64,000 bases of DNA from Duganella sp. CF517 (GTDB lineage Bacteria; Pseudomonadota; Gammaproteobacteria; Burkholderiales; Burkholderiaceae_D), in the NCBI RefSeq assembly GCF_900110275.1, contig NZ_FODC01000001.1, positions 1 to 64,000 on the forward strand. Reading direction: 5' to 3'. This document shows positions 20,414 through 29,535 of the stretch, one piece after another. A model generated the notes under the pieces. The model was given only the letters and a program-made list of their open reading frames with translations. It ran no database searches and was not told the origin of the DNA. The stretch's first letter is position 1. Each line of letters opens with the position of its first letter. Position numbers and translations under genes: made by a program.

Positions 20414-20684
20414 GTGTTCCTCAAAAGTCAGATGTGTTAATCGCCGGAACAGTTGCCATAAACTGTTGCCAAATTCTCATTTTTCGGCAGAATAGCATAA
20501 ATTTAATTCTTTACCTCGTACAATACGAACTCAACCGTACGGGCGTTACCGAAATGCAAGATTATAAAGCTTAGCACGTTACGTAGAAGAAACACTCACG
20601 GGACGCCAGAAAATGTTATTGTTCTGGCAGTTGTGATTGGGCACTATTTTTTTGGTCCGCAGGCATGAGGCGATAAGGCATTCG
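20414..20684. promoter_or_regulatory. Divergent promoter region of the main T6SS operons
   Basis: About 270 bp, distinctly AT-rich, between the leftward lipoprotein-tssB operon and the rightward tssK-tssL-vgrG operon. A perfect inverted repeat AACAGTT/AACTGTT with six-base spacer lies at 20448-20467, and the heptamer GTTGCCA is repeated at 20452 and 20465. Either may be an operator, 35-55 bases before the lipoprotein start. I could not assign -35/-10 boxes with confidence. A candidate sigma-54 match near 20620-20640 does not fit the consensus spacing. Confidence 0.45.
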
Positions 20685-22031
20685 ATGAGCATCACGGGAA
20701 AACTTTTATGGGGTGAAGGACTGTTCCTGCGTCCCCAGCATTTTCAGCAGCAGGACCGCTACCACGAGCAGCGGCTGCACGACAGCGTCAAGGCGCTGCA
20801 TCCCTACGCCTGGGGTGTGAGCCAGTTGCAGCTCGACCGCGACGCGCTGCACAACAATACCTTGCGCCTGCTCGACCTGGCGCTGGTGTTCCAGGACGGC
20901 GAGATTTACCAGGCGCCCGGCGCCGACGAGCTGCCGGCCGAGATCGACCTGAGCAACATCCCGCAATCGCAGCAGGCGCTGACGTTCTACGCCGCCCTGC
21001 CCGCGTTCAAGCATTTCGGCGGTAATTTCGCCCCCGAGGGCCAGCCCAGCAACGCCGCCCGCTACGCCCAGAGCAACCTCGACACGCCAGACCTGTACAC
21101 CCAGGCCGCGCACGCGCAATTGACGTACCTCAAAAAGACGCTGCGCCTCGTGTCCGAATCGGAACCGCGCGACTCCTATGTCAGCCTGCCGCTGCTGCGC
21201 CTGCGCCGGCTGTCGACCGGCGGCTTCGAGCAAGATCCGTCGTTCATCCCGCCGAGCCTGTCGATCCGCAGCGCGCCGCTGCTGTTCCTGCAACTGCGCC
21301 GCCTGCTCGACGCGCTGCAGGCCAAGGTCAACGCGCTGTACGGCCACCACCGCGAGCCGAGCAAGCACGTCATCGAATTCCGCTCCGGCGACATGTCGTC
21401 GTTCTGGCTGCTGCACACGGCCAGCTCGGCGTATGCCTCGCTGAGCCACTATTTCCACCACCCGACCTTGCACCCGGAGCGGCTCTACGAGCAACTGCTG
21501 GGCCTGTCGGGCGCGCTGATGACCTTCTCCAAGGGCATTTCGCTCAGCGACCTGCCGCAGTACGACCACCTGGACCCCGGTCCCGGCTTCGCCCGCCTGC
21601 ACGGCATCATCCGCGAGCTGCTCGACACCGTCATCTCGTCGAAATACTTCGCCATCGCGCTCAACGAGGTCAAGCCGTCGTACCACCACGGCATGCTCGA
21701 CTCGGGCAAGATCGACGCCCAGACCACCTTCTACCTGGGCGTGTCGGCCGATATGCCGGGTGTCGAGATGGTCGACGTGGTGCCGCTGCGCTTCAAGATC
21801 GGCGCGCCGGACGACGTCGAGAAGTTCGTCCTGTCGGCCATGCCGGGCGTGCGCCTGACGCACGCGCCGCAGGTGCCGGCGGCCGTGCCGGTGCGTCCCG
21901 ACACTTATTATTTCGCCCTCGAAGCCAAAGGTCAGATGTACGAGCGCATGTTGCAGGCGCAATCGATCTCGATCTACGTTCCGTCCGGCATGCGCGACCT
22001 GAAACTGGACCTCGTCGCCGTCACTTCCTGA
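20685..22031 (+). CDS. tssK: T6SS baseplate-to-membrane connector TssK
   Basis: A 448-residue protein linking the baseplate to the TssL-TssM membrane complex. The conserved start SITGKLLWGEGLFLRPQHFQ fixes the start at ATG 20685; a TTG-initiated extension to 20637 is not family-like. DSYVSLPLLRLRR and the C-terminal YYFALEAKGQMYERMLQAQS are also typical. An AAGG lies a few bases upstream. tssL follows after ten bases. Confidence 0.96.
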   Translation: MSITGKLLWGEGLFLRPQHFQQQDRYHEQRLHDSVKALHPYAWGVSQLQLDRDALHNNTLRLLDLALVFQDGEIYQAPGADELPAEIDLSNIPQSQQALTFYAALPAFKHFGGNFAPEGQPSNAARYAQSNLDTPDLYTQAAHAQLTYLKKTLRLVSESEPRDSYVSLPLLRLRRLSTGGFEQDPSFIPPSLSIRSAPLLFLQLRRLLDALQAKVNALYGHHREPSKHVIEFRSGDMSSFWLLHTASSAYASLSHYFHHPTLHPERLYEQLLGLSGALMTFSKGISLSDLPQYDHLDPGPGFARLHGIIRELLDTVISSKYFAIALNEVKPSYHHGMLDSGKIDAQTTFYLGVSADMPGVEMVDVVPLRFKIGAPDDVEKFVLSAMPGVRLTHAPQVPAAVPVRPDTYYFALEAKGQMYERMLQAQSISIYVPSGMRDLKLDLVAVTS

Positions 22032-22041
22032 AGACCACCCC

Positions 22042-22824
22042 ATGACTACTAGCGCCCCACCCTCCCTGATTCCCGGCGGCCAGCCGGCGTTTTCGCCGGC
22101 CATCGCGGCCGGCCCCGGCACCGAACACACGCTGATGGACCTGATGTACGACGGTTTCTACGCCTTGTTCATGCTCAAGAACGGCAACGGCCCGCAAGCC
22201 AACACCGACTTCATCAACAAGATGACGCAGTTCCTCGACGACTTCAGCCGTGGCGCCAAGAAGCAAGGCGCCTCGCCGGACGACATCGACAACGCCAAGT
22301 ATGCTTTCTGCGCGGCGGTCGACGAGATCATCCTGCGCTCGCCGTACGGCATCCGCGACGCCTGGGAGCGCCGCCCGCTGCAACTGGTGCTGTTCGGCGA
22401 CCAGCTGGCCGGCGAGAACTTCTTCAACCGGCTCGAGAGCCTGCGCGCGCGCGGCAGCGCCCACCTGCAGGCGCTCGAAGTGTTCCACATGTGTTTGCTG
22501 CTGGGCTTCCAGGGCCGCTACATCATCGAAGGCTCGGAAAAGCTGGCCTACCTGACGGCGCGCCTGGGCGACGAGATCGCCCACATGAAGGGCAAGAAAT
22601 CGGGCTTCGCGCCGCACGCCGAGCGGCCCGACCAGATCATCCACAAGCTGCGCAACGACGTCCCGCTGTGGGTGCTGTGCTCGGTATTCGCGCTGATCGG
22701 CGCGCTCGGCTACATCGGCCTTCGTAGCATGCTCGGCCATAGCACCGAGACCAGCATGGCCGCGTACAACGACGTGGTCAAGCTCGCGCCCAAGCAAGCC
22801 AACCTGACCATCACCTTGCCGTGA
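22042..22824 (+). CDS. tssL: T6SS membrane complex protein TssL (DotU family)
   Basis: A 260-residue inner-membrane protein with a cytoplasmic DotU domain (about 30-205) containing KYAFCAAVDEIILRSPYG and HMCLLLGFQGRY, and a single C-terminal membrane helix (about 213-232). The residues after the helix are short, with no peptidoglycan-binding extension; that function may be supplied by the OmpA-like protein at 8820. Its TGA shares its final base with the ATG of vgrG (TGATG), coupling spike and membrane complex expression. Confidence 0.95.
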   Translation: MTTSAPPSLIPGGQPAFSPAIAAGPGTEHTLMDLMYDGFYALFMLKNGNGPQANTDFINKMTQFLDDFSRGAKKQGASPDDIDNAKYAFCAAVDEIILRSPYGIRDAWERRPLQLVLFGDQLAGENFFNRLESLRARGSAHLQALEVFHMCLLLGFQGRYIIEGSEKLAYLTARLGDEIAHMKGKKSGFAPHAERPDQIIHKLRNDVPLWVLCSVFALIGALGYIGLRSMLGHSTETSMAAYNDVVKLAPKQANLTITLP

Positions 22825-25541
22825 TGAGCCTGCCCGACCTGCCGGGCTCGTCCTTGGTGGACGGGCTGTTCGGAACCGGCCTGAGCCAGCACGCGCGCCT
22901 GATCACCCTGGCCAGCGCGCAGGATTCGACGCTGCCCGAGTCGCTGATGCCGGAGCGCTTTACGGGCCGCGAGGCGGTCAATGAACTGTTCCGCTTCGAC
23001 ATCGACGCGCTCAGCACCTCGACCGACCTGGAGTTGGCCGAGTTCATCGGCGAAGAAATCACGCTCAAGCTGCTGCAGGCCGACGGCACGCGCCGCGCCT
23101 GGCACGGCATCTGCACCGACGCCGCCTGGCTGGGCGCCGACGGCGGACTGGCGCGCTACCGGCTGCGGCTCGAACCGGGCCTGGCCCTGCTCGGCCTGCG
23201 CCGCGACAGCTACATCTTCCAGGACAAGAACGCACAAGACTTGATTACCGAACTGCTGGCGGACTACACGCAGGTGCGGTTCGAGTTCGACATCACGCAG
23301 GACTTGGCGGTACGCCCGATCTGGACGCAATACCGCGAAAGCGACCTCGAATTCCTGCAACGGGTGCTGGCGTCCGAAGGCCTGAGCTGGCGCTTCGAGC
23401 ACGACCAGGATGCGCAGGAAGGCAGCGCCGAACCGGAGGGCGGCCAGAAGCAGGCCAAGCACAAGGTCGTCTTCTTCGACAGCAAGGCCGTCGCGCCGGA
23501 AACGGTGGGCGGCGCCGCGTTGCGCTTCCACGGCGTGCGCGCCACCGACAGCGACGACGCCATCGACGAATTCAACGCGCTGCGCCGCGTGCAAGCGAAC
23601 GCGGTGACCATCAGCAGCTGGGACCCGACGCAACTGGTCGCCCCGGCCGCCGAGCAAACGACCAGCCTCGACATCGGCGAACTGCCGGCGCTGTCGATCT
23701 ACGACGGCAGCGCCGAGCGGCGCCACGCCGACAGCGCCGCCGCCGATCCGCACAGCCAGCTTATGTTGCAAGCGCTGGAACTGGACAATAAATTGTTCGA
23801 AGGCCAGGGTTCGGTGCGCCGCCTGGCGGCCGGCCACGGCTTCGCGCTGACCCAGCACGAGCACTACGCCGACGGCGCCAACAAATTCACCGCGCTGTGG
23901 GTCGAACACGAGGGACGCAACAATGTCGAACCGTCGCTAGGCGGCCTGGGCAAGCTGATCGGCGCGGCCAAGGCCGGCCTCGCCACCTTGGCCAAGTTCG
24001 CCGGCGCGCAACTGGAGGCGGGCACCTACCGCAACCGCTTCGCCTGCGTACGCGACACGGTCGCCATCGTGCCGCGCGCGGCCGCCGAGCGCTTCAGCGG
24101 TGCCGCGCTGGGTCCGCAGACGGCGCTGGTGGTTGGTTTGCCCGACGCCGTCAACACCACCACGCGCGAGCACCAGGTACGCATCCAGTTCGCCTGGCAG
24201 CGCGGCACCGGCGCCAACCCCGGCGGCCTGGCGCACAACACCGACGACAAGGGCAACGCGCCCGGCAACGACGGCTCCGGCACGTGGGTGCGCGTGGCCG
24301 AGGCGCTGGCCGGCCCCAACTGGGGCTCGCAGTTCACGCCGCGCATCGGCACCGAGGTGCTGGTCGACTTCATCGAAGGCGACATGGACCGGCCGCTGGT
24401 GGTCGCGCAACTGTACACCGGCGCCGACACCCCGCCCTACGCGGCCGGCGTCGACAGCGGCGTCAACCACGCCGGCGTCATCTCGGGCATGCACAGCAAT
24501 AACTTCGACGGCGGCGGCTACAACCAATGGGTTGTCGACGACACGCCCGGCCAGCTGCGCACGCGCCTGGCCACGTCCAGCGCCGCCACCCAGCTGAATC
24601 TCGGCTACCTGGTGCATCAAGGCGTCGGCACGGCGCAGCGCGGCAGCTATCGCGGCCACGGCTTCGAACTGCGCACCGACGCCTGGGGCGTGCTGCGCTC
24701 GGGCGAAGGCATGCTGATCTCGGCCACAGCGCGCGCGGAGCAAGGCGCCGGCGTCGCCTCGACCCAGCTCGACAGCGCGGAAGCGACCGGCCTGCTGCGC
24801 GCCGCCTCCGAACTGAGCAAAAACCTGGCCGACGCCGCCGCACAGCAAACCGCGCTCGTCAGCAAAGACGCCAACCAGGCGCAGGTCGACTTCATCACGC
24901 AGATCGATCCCAAGCAAAAGGGTAAGTTCGAAGGCGCCGTCGGCGGGCACGATCCGTTGAAGGCCACGGCTGGCGCGCGCGATCTCGACAGCGCCGCGCC
25001 GGTGGAGAAGTTCGGCGAGCCGGTGGTGCTGATGGAAGCGCCGGCCAGCATCAACTGGGCCACGCCGGCATCCACCCTGCTGTTTGCAGGCGGGCAGTTG
25101 CAGTGGACTACGCAGTCCGACATGCACATGGCCGCCGCGTTCACGGTAGCGTCGGTATCGGCCAACGCGACAGGCTTGTTCACGGATAGCGGCGGCATTC
25201 AGGCGATCGCGGCCAATGGCCCGGTGTCGTTGCAGGCGCATACGGATCAGCTGGAGATTTTGGCGGACAAGGCGATCACGATCGTATCGGTCAACGATGT
25301 CATCGAGGTCAAGGCGAGCCAGAAGATCGTGCTGCAGGCCGGAAAGTCGTCGGTGACGCTGGAGGGCGGGAATATCACTTTCGCCTGTCCGGGGAATTTC
25401 ACGGTCAAGGGTGGGCAGCATATCTTCCAAGGCGGTGGCAGCGGTTCTGCCGCGCTTCCCGCCCTGCCGACCGGCAGCGCCATTTGTATCGAATGCCTGA
25501 AGAACGCGGCGGCCAAGGCCAGCAGCTTCTTGGTCCGCTAA
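22824..25541 (+). CDS. vgrG: VgrG spike protein, intact copy
   Basis: A 905-residue VgrG. In order it has a gp27-like base (about 25-400), a gp5 OB-fold (about 440-520, including NWGSQFTPRIGTEVLVDFIE), and a DUF2345/VgrG C-terminal beta-prism with the repeated short strands ending FTVKGGQHIFQGGG. The tail ICIECLKNAAAKASSFLVR may be the adaptor-docking segment; no enzymatic extension is present. The start is ATG 22824, overlapping the tssL stop. It heads the first intact module: adaptor at 25554, nuclease at 26465, immunity at 27368. About 2.4 kb of it is repeated almost exactly at 33312-35797. Confidence 0.96.
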   Translation: MSLPDLPGSSLVDGLFGTGLSQHARLITLASAQDSTLPESLMPERFTGREAVNELFRFDIDALSTSTDLELAEFIGEEITLKLLQADGTRRAWHGICTDAAWLGADGGLARYRLRLEPGLALLGLRRDSYIFQDKNAQDLITELLADYTQVRFEFDITQDLAVRPIWTQYRESDLEFLQRVLASEGLSWRFEHDQDAQEGSAEPEGGQKQAKHKVVFFDSKAVAPETVGGAALRFHGVRATDSDDAIDEFNALRRVQANAVTISSWDPTQLVAPAAEQTTSLDIGELPALSIYDGSAERRHADSAAADPHSQLMLQALELDNKLFEGQGSVRRLAAGHGFALTQHEHYADGANKFTALWVEHEGRNNVEPSLGGLGKLIGAAKAGLATLAKFAGAQLEAGTYRNRFACVRDTVAIVPRAAAERFSGAALGPQTALVVGLPDAVNTTTREHQVRIQFAWQRGTGANPGGLAHNTDDKGNAPGNDGSGTWVRVAEALAGPNWGSQFTPRIGTEVLVDFIEGDMDRPLVVAQLYTGADTPPYAAGVDSGVNHAGVISGMHSNNFDGGGYNQWVVDDTPGQLRTRLATSSAATQLNLGYLVHQGVGTAQRGSYRGHGFELRTDAWGVLRSGEGMLISATARAEQGAGVASTQLDSAEATGLLRAASELSKNLADAAAQQTALVSKDANQAQVDFITQIDPKQKGKFEGAVGGHDPLKATAGARDLDSAAPVEKFGEPVVLMEAPASINWATPASTLLFAGGQLQWTTQSDMHMAAAFTVASVSANATGLFTDSGGIQAIAANGPVSLQAHTDQLEILADKAITIVSVNDVIEVKASQKIVLQAGKSSVTLEGGNITFACPGNFTVKGGQHIFQGGGSGSAALPALPTGSAICIECLKNAAAKASSFLVR

Positions 25542-25545
25542 TAAA
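23058..25545. repeat. Large direct repeat: vgrG body, second copy at 33312-35797
   Basis: From the ITLKLLQ codons to the end of the gene, the two vgrG copies are nearly identical at nucleotide level, with long stretches showing no difference (for example the 23700-24200 versus 33950-34450 region). Both are in the same orientation, about 10.25 kb apart. A short third scar of the same gene lies at 27799-28110. Homologous recombination between the long copies would delete the intervening effectors and immunity genes as a circle. Confidence 0.9.
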
Positions 25546-25553
25546 AGACACCC

Positions 25554-26465
25554 ATGGAAACGCAAACCTATACCTATGCTCTGCTCGATTGCTCGGCGCA
25601 TGAGCATGCTTTCCGCGATCTGACAACGCGCTTCGCCGATGTGCAATGGAAGTCGCTTTTTGACGGCACGCCTGAGGAACATCTAGTGACAGCAGCACCG
25701 CTGTTGATTGCCACGCCGCGCGACAACGACAAACTCATCGCATGGCTGGAAGAGTTGGAGCAGGCCGCGCCAAGCGTGAGCTGGATCGGCAGTCCTTACG
25801 CCCTCCCCGTTCTGGCGCCCATGCTCACCCGCCGGCTGCAATGCGAGATCAACGATGATCAGCAAGTCGTGCTGCGGTTTTATGATCCGCGAATCCTACT
25901 CGGCCTGCCATCGGCGCTGACGGCCCAACAAAAGCGGTATTTTTTCGCGCCAGTGAGCAGCTGGATCGCGTGGGAGCCACGCCGCGAGGAGCGGTACGCC
26001 ATCAGTATTGAGCCCGCCACATCGGCGGACATCGCCCGCTTCGCCTTTGCCCCGATCAGCCTTACGCTGCCTCAACGCGATCAACTCATGTACTTCGACA
26101 AAGAGAACCTCTACGACAGCATTATCCAGCAATGGCGCGATACCTGTCCCGACGACATCGCAGGCATCAAACCAAACATGTTGCGCGAGATCGCCATCAC
26201 CGCCGTGGCGCGCGCGAACAGCTATGGCATCACCGATGCAGCGGCGCAACACCTATTCGCGGGATTGATGATGACCGTGTCGCCATCGTTCGACGACAAC
26301 TCCCTTGTGAAGTCCTACCTCAAAGCTGAGAATGTACCTCCTGCAGATCGGCTCAGCAATATGATCAGTGCCCTGCCAAGTGAAGCCTGGGAGCAAATCA
26401 CCGCAAGCAAGCGCATGGACGCACTGTTTGAACTTCCCTCCGATCCACACGGCGGGCGCGCATAA
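25554..26465 (+). CDS. DUF4123 T6SS effector adaptor/chaperone, copy 1
   Basis: A 303-residue DUF4123 protein. The N-terminal half contains TYALLDCSAHEHAF, the LTRRLQCEINDDQQVVLRFYD core and LFAGLMMTVSPSFDD further on, all repeated in copy 2. DUF4123 proteins (Tap/Tec) load a specific effector onto its VgrG and are not secreted themselves. It starts 12 bases after vgrG, and its TAA overlaps the next effector's ATG by one base, which links it to that effector. Length and frame are intact. Confidence 0.9.
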   Translation: METQTYTYALLDCSAHEHAFRDLTTRFADVQWKSLFDGTPEEHLVTAAPLLIATPRDNDKLIAWLEELEQAAPSVSWIGSPYALPVLAPMLTRRLQCEINDDQQVVLRFYDPRILLGLPSALTAQQKRYFFAPVSSWIAWEPRREERYAISIEPATSADIARFAFAPISLTLPQRDQLMYFDKENLYDSIIQQWRDTCPDDIAGIKPNMLREIAITAVARANSYGITDAAAQHLFAGLMMTVSPSFDDNSLVKSYLKAENVPPADRLSNMISALPSEAWEQITASKRMDALFELPSDPHGGRA

Positions 26466-27355
26466 TGGATCTTACAAACATCACCAAGAGGCTGGGCGAA
26501 GCCACTACGGCTTTGGCCAAAGCGGATAACGACCTGAAGCTGGAGATTGCCGGCGCAGCCGCCGATGCGGCTGGGCTGGTAGATCCGACGCCAACGTCGG
26601 ACCTGGTCGGCGCCGGCATCTCGATTGCCAGAGGGGACTATTGGGGTGCGGCGCTGAGCACGGTGAGCATGGTGCCCTACCTGGGTGACGCGGTTGCGAA
26701 GCCAGTGAAAGCAGTCCGTGCGACCAAAGCCATCGCCGGGCTTGAAAAGAAAGTCGCGGCGCTCACCAAGACAGTCAACGATCTCAAGAAAGCAAAAAAA
26801 GAAGCGGAAGCAGTGGAAGCTGCGGCGAAGGAAGCTAAACTTGCTAAAGAGGCCGACGCCGCAAAAGATGCAGCTATCGAGCAGGAAAAAACTGCTGCGA
26901 AAAAAGGAAAAGACTGCGAAGACTGCAAATCCGCAAAGAAAACTGAAATTAAAAATGGCTACGAATACTCACTAGACGAAACCGGCCGTGTCACTAGAGT
27001 TAAAGGTAAGCTCACTAGCAATCCTGCTCAGATTCGCAATAGCAAAGCGCAGCTACAAGCTGGTGGAAAAGATAGACTGTCAACGGACGATGGTGGGCAT
27101 TTTATTGGACGACGATTTGACGGGCCAATTGACGATCTCAATCATTTCGCGCAGGACATGAACTTGAATCGTAGCGCGTACAAAAAGTTAGAAAATGAAT
27201 GGCAAACGGCCTTAAAGAATGGACAAGAAGTGATCGTCGACATACGTCCCACGTACCCTGGCAGCTCACTTAGGCCTAGTAGTCTGGACATCAATTACAC
27301 TATTGACAAAGTTCCATTTGAAGCATCCTTCAAAAACCGTACAGGTGGTAAATAG
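26465..27355 (+). CDS. T6SS nuclease effector: shared N-terminal region plus DNA/RNA non-specific endonuclease tip
   Basis: A 296-residue effector. Residues 1-95 form a hydrophobic helical region shared with the two other effectors of the island (DLVGAGISIARGDYWGAAL, SMVPYLGDAVAKP). A Lys/Ala/Glu coiled-coil linker (about 95-145) leads to DCEDC at 150-154. The toxin tip (about 165-296) resembles Endonuclease_NS_2: STDDGGHFIGRRFDGP supplies the DGGH active-site motif (His212) and DMNLNRSAYKKLENEW a metal-binding Asn region. It should cut DNA or RNA in the target cytoplasm. The cognate immunity gene follows after 12 bases. Confidence 0.85.
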   Translation: MDLTNITKRLGEATTALAKADNDLKLEIAGAAADAAGLVDPTPTSDLVGAGISIARGDYWGAALSTVSMVPYLGDAVAKPVKAVRATKAIAGLEKKVAALTKTVNDLKKAKKEAEAVEAAAKEAKLAKEADAAKDAAIEQEKTAAKKGKDCEDCKSAKKTEIKNGYEYSLDETGRVTRVKGKLTSNPAQIRNSKAQLQAGGKDRLSTDDGGHFIGRRFDGPIDDLNHFAQDMNLNRSAYKKLENEWQTALKNGQEVIVDIRPTYPGSSLRPSSLDINYTIDKVPFEASFKNRTGGK

Positions 27356-27367
27356 AAAGGGAATTAT

Positions 27368-27778
27368 ATGAAAATAACGAGTGAAATCGAACGGCTATAT
27401 CAAGACGTAGGCTCAGAAGCACTTCGCATTGCGGACGACTTAGAAGGAAAGCTGCTGGTTTATGCTGAAATCGAAGATGGCGCAATTTCCAGCTGCATGC
27501 TTTATGAGAAAGGCGAGCAGTGTATCCCAACATTTAAATTTTGCTCCCCCTCACTTAAGGAATTTTTAACTGCCCTGTGGGAGCGTTGGAACGAAATACC
27601 GGAAAACAAAGAATGGCGAGCTGTGGCATATCTGATCTCAGATGGCGATTTCACTATTGATTTTACCTATCCTGAGCAGATAGATGCCAATGAGACACTT
27701 CAAAAACGGCGCCCTAATGTCTTTAGTCGCTATTTCGGTGATGCGACAATCGACTATTCCAATCCCTCCTTAGATTGA
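27368..27778 (+). CDS. YezG-like (DUF600) immunity protein for the nuclease effector
   Basis: A 136-residue acidic cytoplasmic protein that I match to the YezG/DUF600 immunity family. The N-terminus IERLYQDVGSEALRIADDL, central LWERWNEIPENKEWRAVAY, and the C-terminal acidic DGDFTIDFTYPEQID follow its layout. YezG-type proteins guard against nuclease-tipped polymorphic toxins. It lies 12 bases downstream of the effector. Its lower GC compared with the core T6SS genes indicates that toxin tip and immunity were acquired together. Confidence 0.7.
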   Translation: MKITSEIERLYQDVGSEALRIADDLEGKLLVYAEIEDGAISSCMLYEKGEQCIPTFKFCSPSLKEFLTALWERWNEIPENKEWRAVAYLISDGDFTIDFTYPEQIDANETLQKRRPNVFSRYFGDATIDYSNPSLD

Positions 27779-27798
27779 TTTAGTAACTCCAACTACTA

Positions 27799-28110
27799 AG
27801 TTCACCGCGCTGTGAGTCAAGCTCGAGGGACACAACAACGTCGAGCCGCCGCTGAGCGCCCTTGGAAAACTAATCGGCGCGGCCAAGGCAGTCCTCGCCG
27901 CCTTGGCCAAATTCGCCGGCGCGCAACTGGAGGCGGGCACCTACTGCACCTTCGCGTGCCCGGGTAATTTCACGGTCAAGGGTGGGCAGCATATCTTCCA
28001 GGCGGCAGCAGTTCGGCCACGCTTCCGGCACTGCCGACCGGCAGCGCCATTTGTATCGAATGCTTGAAGAACGCGGCGGCCAAAGCCAGCAGCTTCTTGG
28101 TCCGCTAACA
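27799..28110 (+). pseudogene. vgrG scar with internal deletion
   Basis: Two pieces of the vgrG at 22824 are fused. 27799-27944 matches its 23886-24030 region (GAD-side of the OB fold), and 27950-28108 matches its last 165 bases, including the final codons and the stop. An early TGA and base changes make it non-functional. The DUF4123 gene that should follow is missing: the vgrG stop is joined directly to the N-terminal region of the next effector. It is the footprint of a collapsed module. Confidence 0.85.
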
Positions 28111-28116
28111 AAAGAC

Positions 28117-28983
28117 ATTACCAAAAAACTGACCGATGCCACGACGACGCTGGCCAAGGCGGACAAGGATTTGAAGCTGGAAATTGCCGGCGCTGCGGCT
28201 GACGCCGCAGGGTTGGTTGATGCGACGCCGACCTCGGACCTTGTCGGCGCGGGCATATCCATTGCCAGAGGGGATTATTGGGGCGCGGCGCTGAGTACGG
28301 TGAGCATGGTGCCTTATCTCGGAGACGCGGTTGCGAAGCCGATGAAGGCAGTTCGCGCAACAAAATCTCTCGCTGCGCTACAGGCGAAAGTAGCAACGTT
28401 GACAAAAACGGTCAACGATCTCAAGAAGGCAAAAAAAGAAGCTGAGGCGTTAAAAACTGCAACCAAGCAAACTAAGCTCGCTAAAGAGGCCCAAGGAAGC
28501 TCAAGGAACAAAAGAGGGTCTAACTCAGCAGGAAAAGACGTCGGTCAAGAAAGACAAAGACTGCGAAGATTGTGCATCCTCAGAGGTAAAACCAAAAAAC
28601 TTCTATCCACGGAAGGTGACGTAGCGTCATATAAAGAATTAGTTAAAGCAGGAAAGAAGGGGGATAACATTACGCCTAACCATATACCTTCCGCGAAGCG
28701 TATGGATCAGCATGGCGTTTCCAGAAACGATGGCATTGCGATAAATATGTAGCAACCTGTACCAGGCACTGGTGCGCGTCACAGGGAAACATTTACGTAT
28801 GGCACCACTGCCGACGCCAAAATGCCGCCTCGGGATGCCTTAGCAGCGGGTGTAAAAGACGCTCGACAGATCTATCAAAAAGATGGCTTATATGTACCGA
28901 AAATTCGCGAAGGCCTTCAAGACCTAATCAAGAAAAATAAAGACGGTTTTCCCGACATATTTACGAAACCAGGAAAAAAATGA
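28117..28983 (+). pseudogene. Decayed T6SS effector with HNH-like toxin tip
   Basis: It repeats the shared effector N-terminus (DLKLEIAGAAADAAGLVD, SMVPYLGDAVAKP) and the DCEDC motif (28559-28573), then a toxin tip with GDNITPNHIPSAKRM and ARHRETFTYG, reminiscent of HNH/ENDO VII-type nucleases. It has no start codon, because the collapse removed it. An extra C at 28490-28492 shifts the frame, and a probable lost A in the tract 28594-28599 restores it. A TAG at 28750 interrupts the tip, after which the same frame stays open to 28983. It should be inactive unless the amber codon is suppressed. Its stop overlaps the immunity start (ATGA). Confidence 0.8.
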
Positions 28984-29438
28984 ATCCAACGCTCGCATCT
29001 TCATTTGAGAAACTTACGTTCGCCATTAAATCCAATAACGAACAGTCAGTTAAAAACATTGACATTTCCCTAAAATCCATCGCCGAAGAAAGAGATCCCG
29101 TATCGGTTGCATTTTTATTGTTATCTCTGGAGGACGATTTTCAGTTCGACGAGGGGATGTTTTCCGTCATCCACACGGCCGAGACATTTGACGACCGAGA
29201 ATATGTGGCAGGATTCTTAAACGCCATACCACATATGCTAACCACTGCACCCAAATGGGCATCGATTGTTTTAACGCGCATATTAAATAGCGAGGAAACA
29301 AAACGCGAGCTGATTCGTGCCTTAGTCAAGAGTAATGCAAGTATAAAAAAATCAGTGGAAGATCTTTGCAATCGAATCAATGACCAAGGCACGGATTTCT
29401 TAAGCAAGACCGTCGCAGTTCTCGTAGCGACAAAGTAA
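28980..29438 (+). CDS. Imm30-like immunity protein, retained beside a dead effector
   Basis: A 152-residue cytoplasmic helical protein. The segment DFQFDEGMFSVIHTAE followed by FLNAIPHML and PKWASIVLTRILNSEE is what I recall of the Imm30 immunity family. It begins inside the stop codon of the decayed effector (ATGA overlap), the usual spacing of an effector-immunity pair. The frame is intact although the toxin is broken, which fits selection for protection against siblings or relatives that still carry the toxin. It is AT-rich relative to the core. Family name moderately certain; immunity role inferred from position. Confidence 0.65.
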   Translation: MNPTLASSFEKLTFAIKSNNEQSVKNIDISLKSIAEERDPVSVAFLLLSLEDDFQFDEGMFSVIHTAETFDDREYVAGFLNAIPHMLTTAPKWASIVLTRILNSEETKRELIRALVKSNASIKKSVEDLCNRINDQGTDFLSKTVAVLVATK

Positions 29439-29535
29439 TTGCGCAGTCTGGGATGAACAAATCCTTCCCGCTGATTCAGCGGGTTAAAGAGCGAAGACAG
29501 TAGCTGGGATTTGTAAGCTTTCGCTAAAATAGTCG

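Noticed and set aside
17948..20440. Long forward frame across tssC, tssB and the lipoprotein
   Set aside because: It is antisense to three clear genes, with shadow-like composition and no recognisable domain.
20615..20640. Sigma-54-like TGGCA element before tssK
   Set aside because: The downstream TTGC-type element is not at the required spacing, so the match is not credible.
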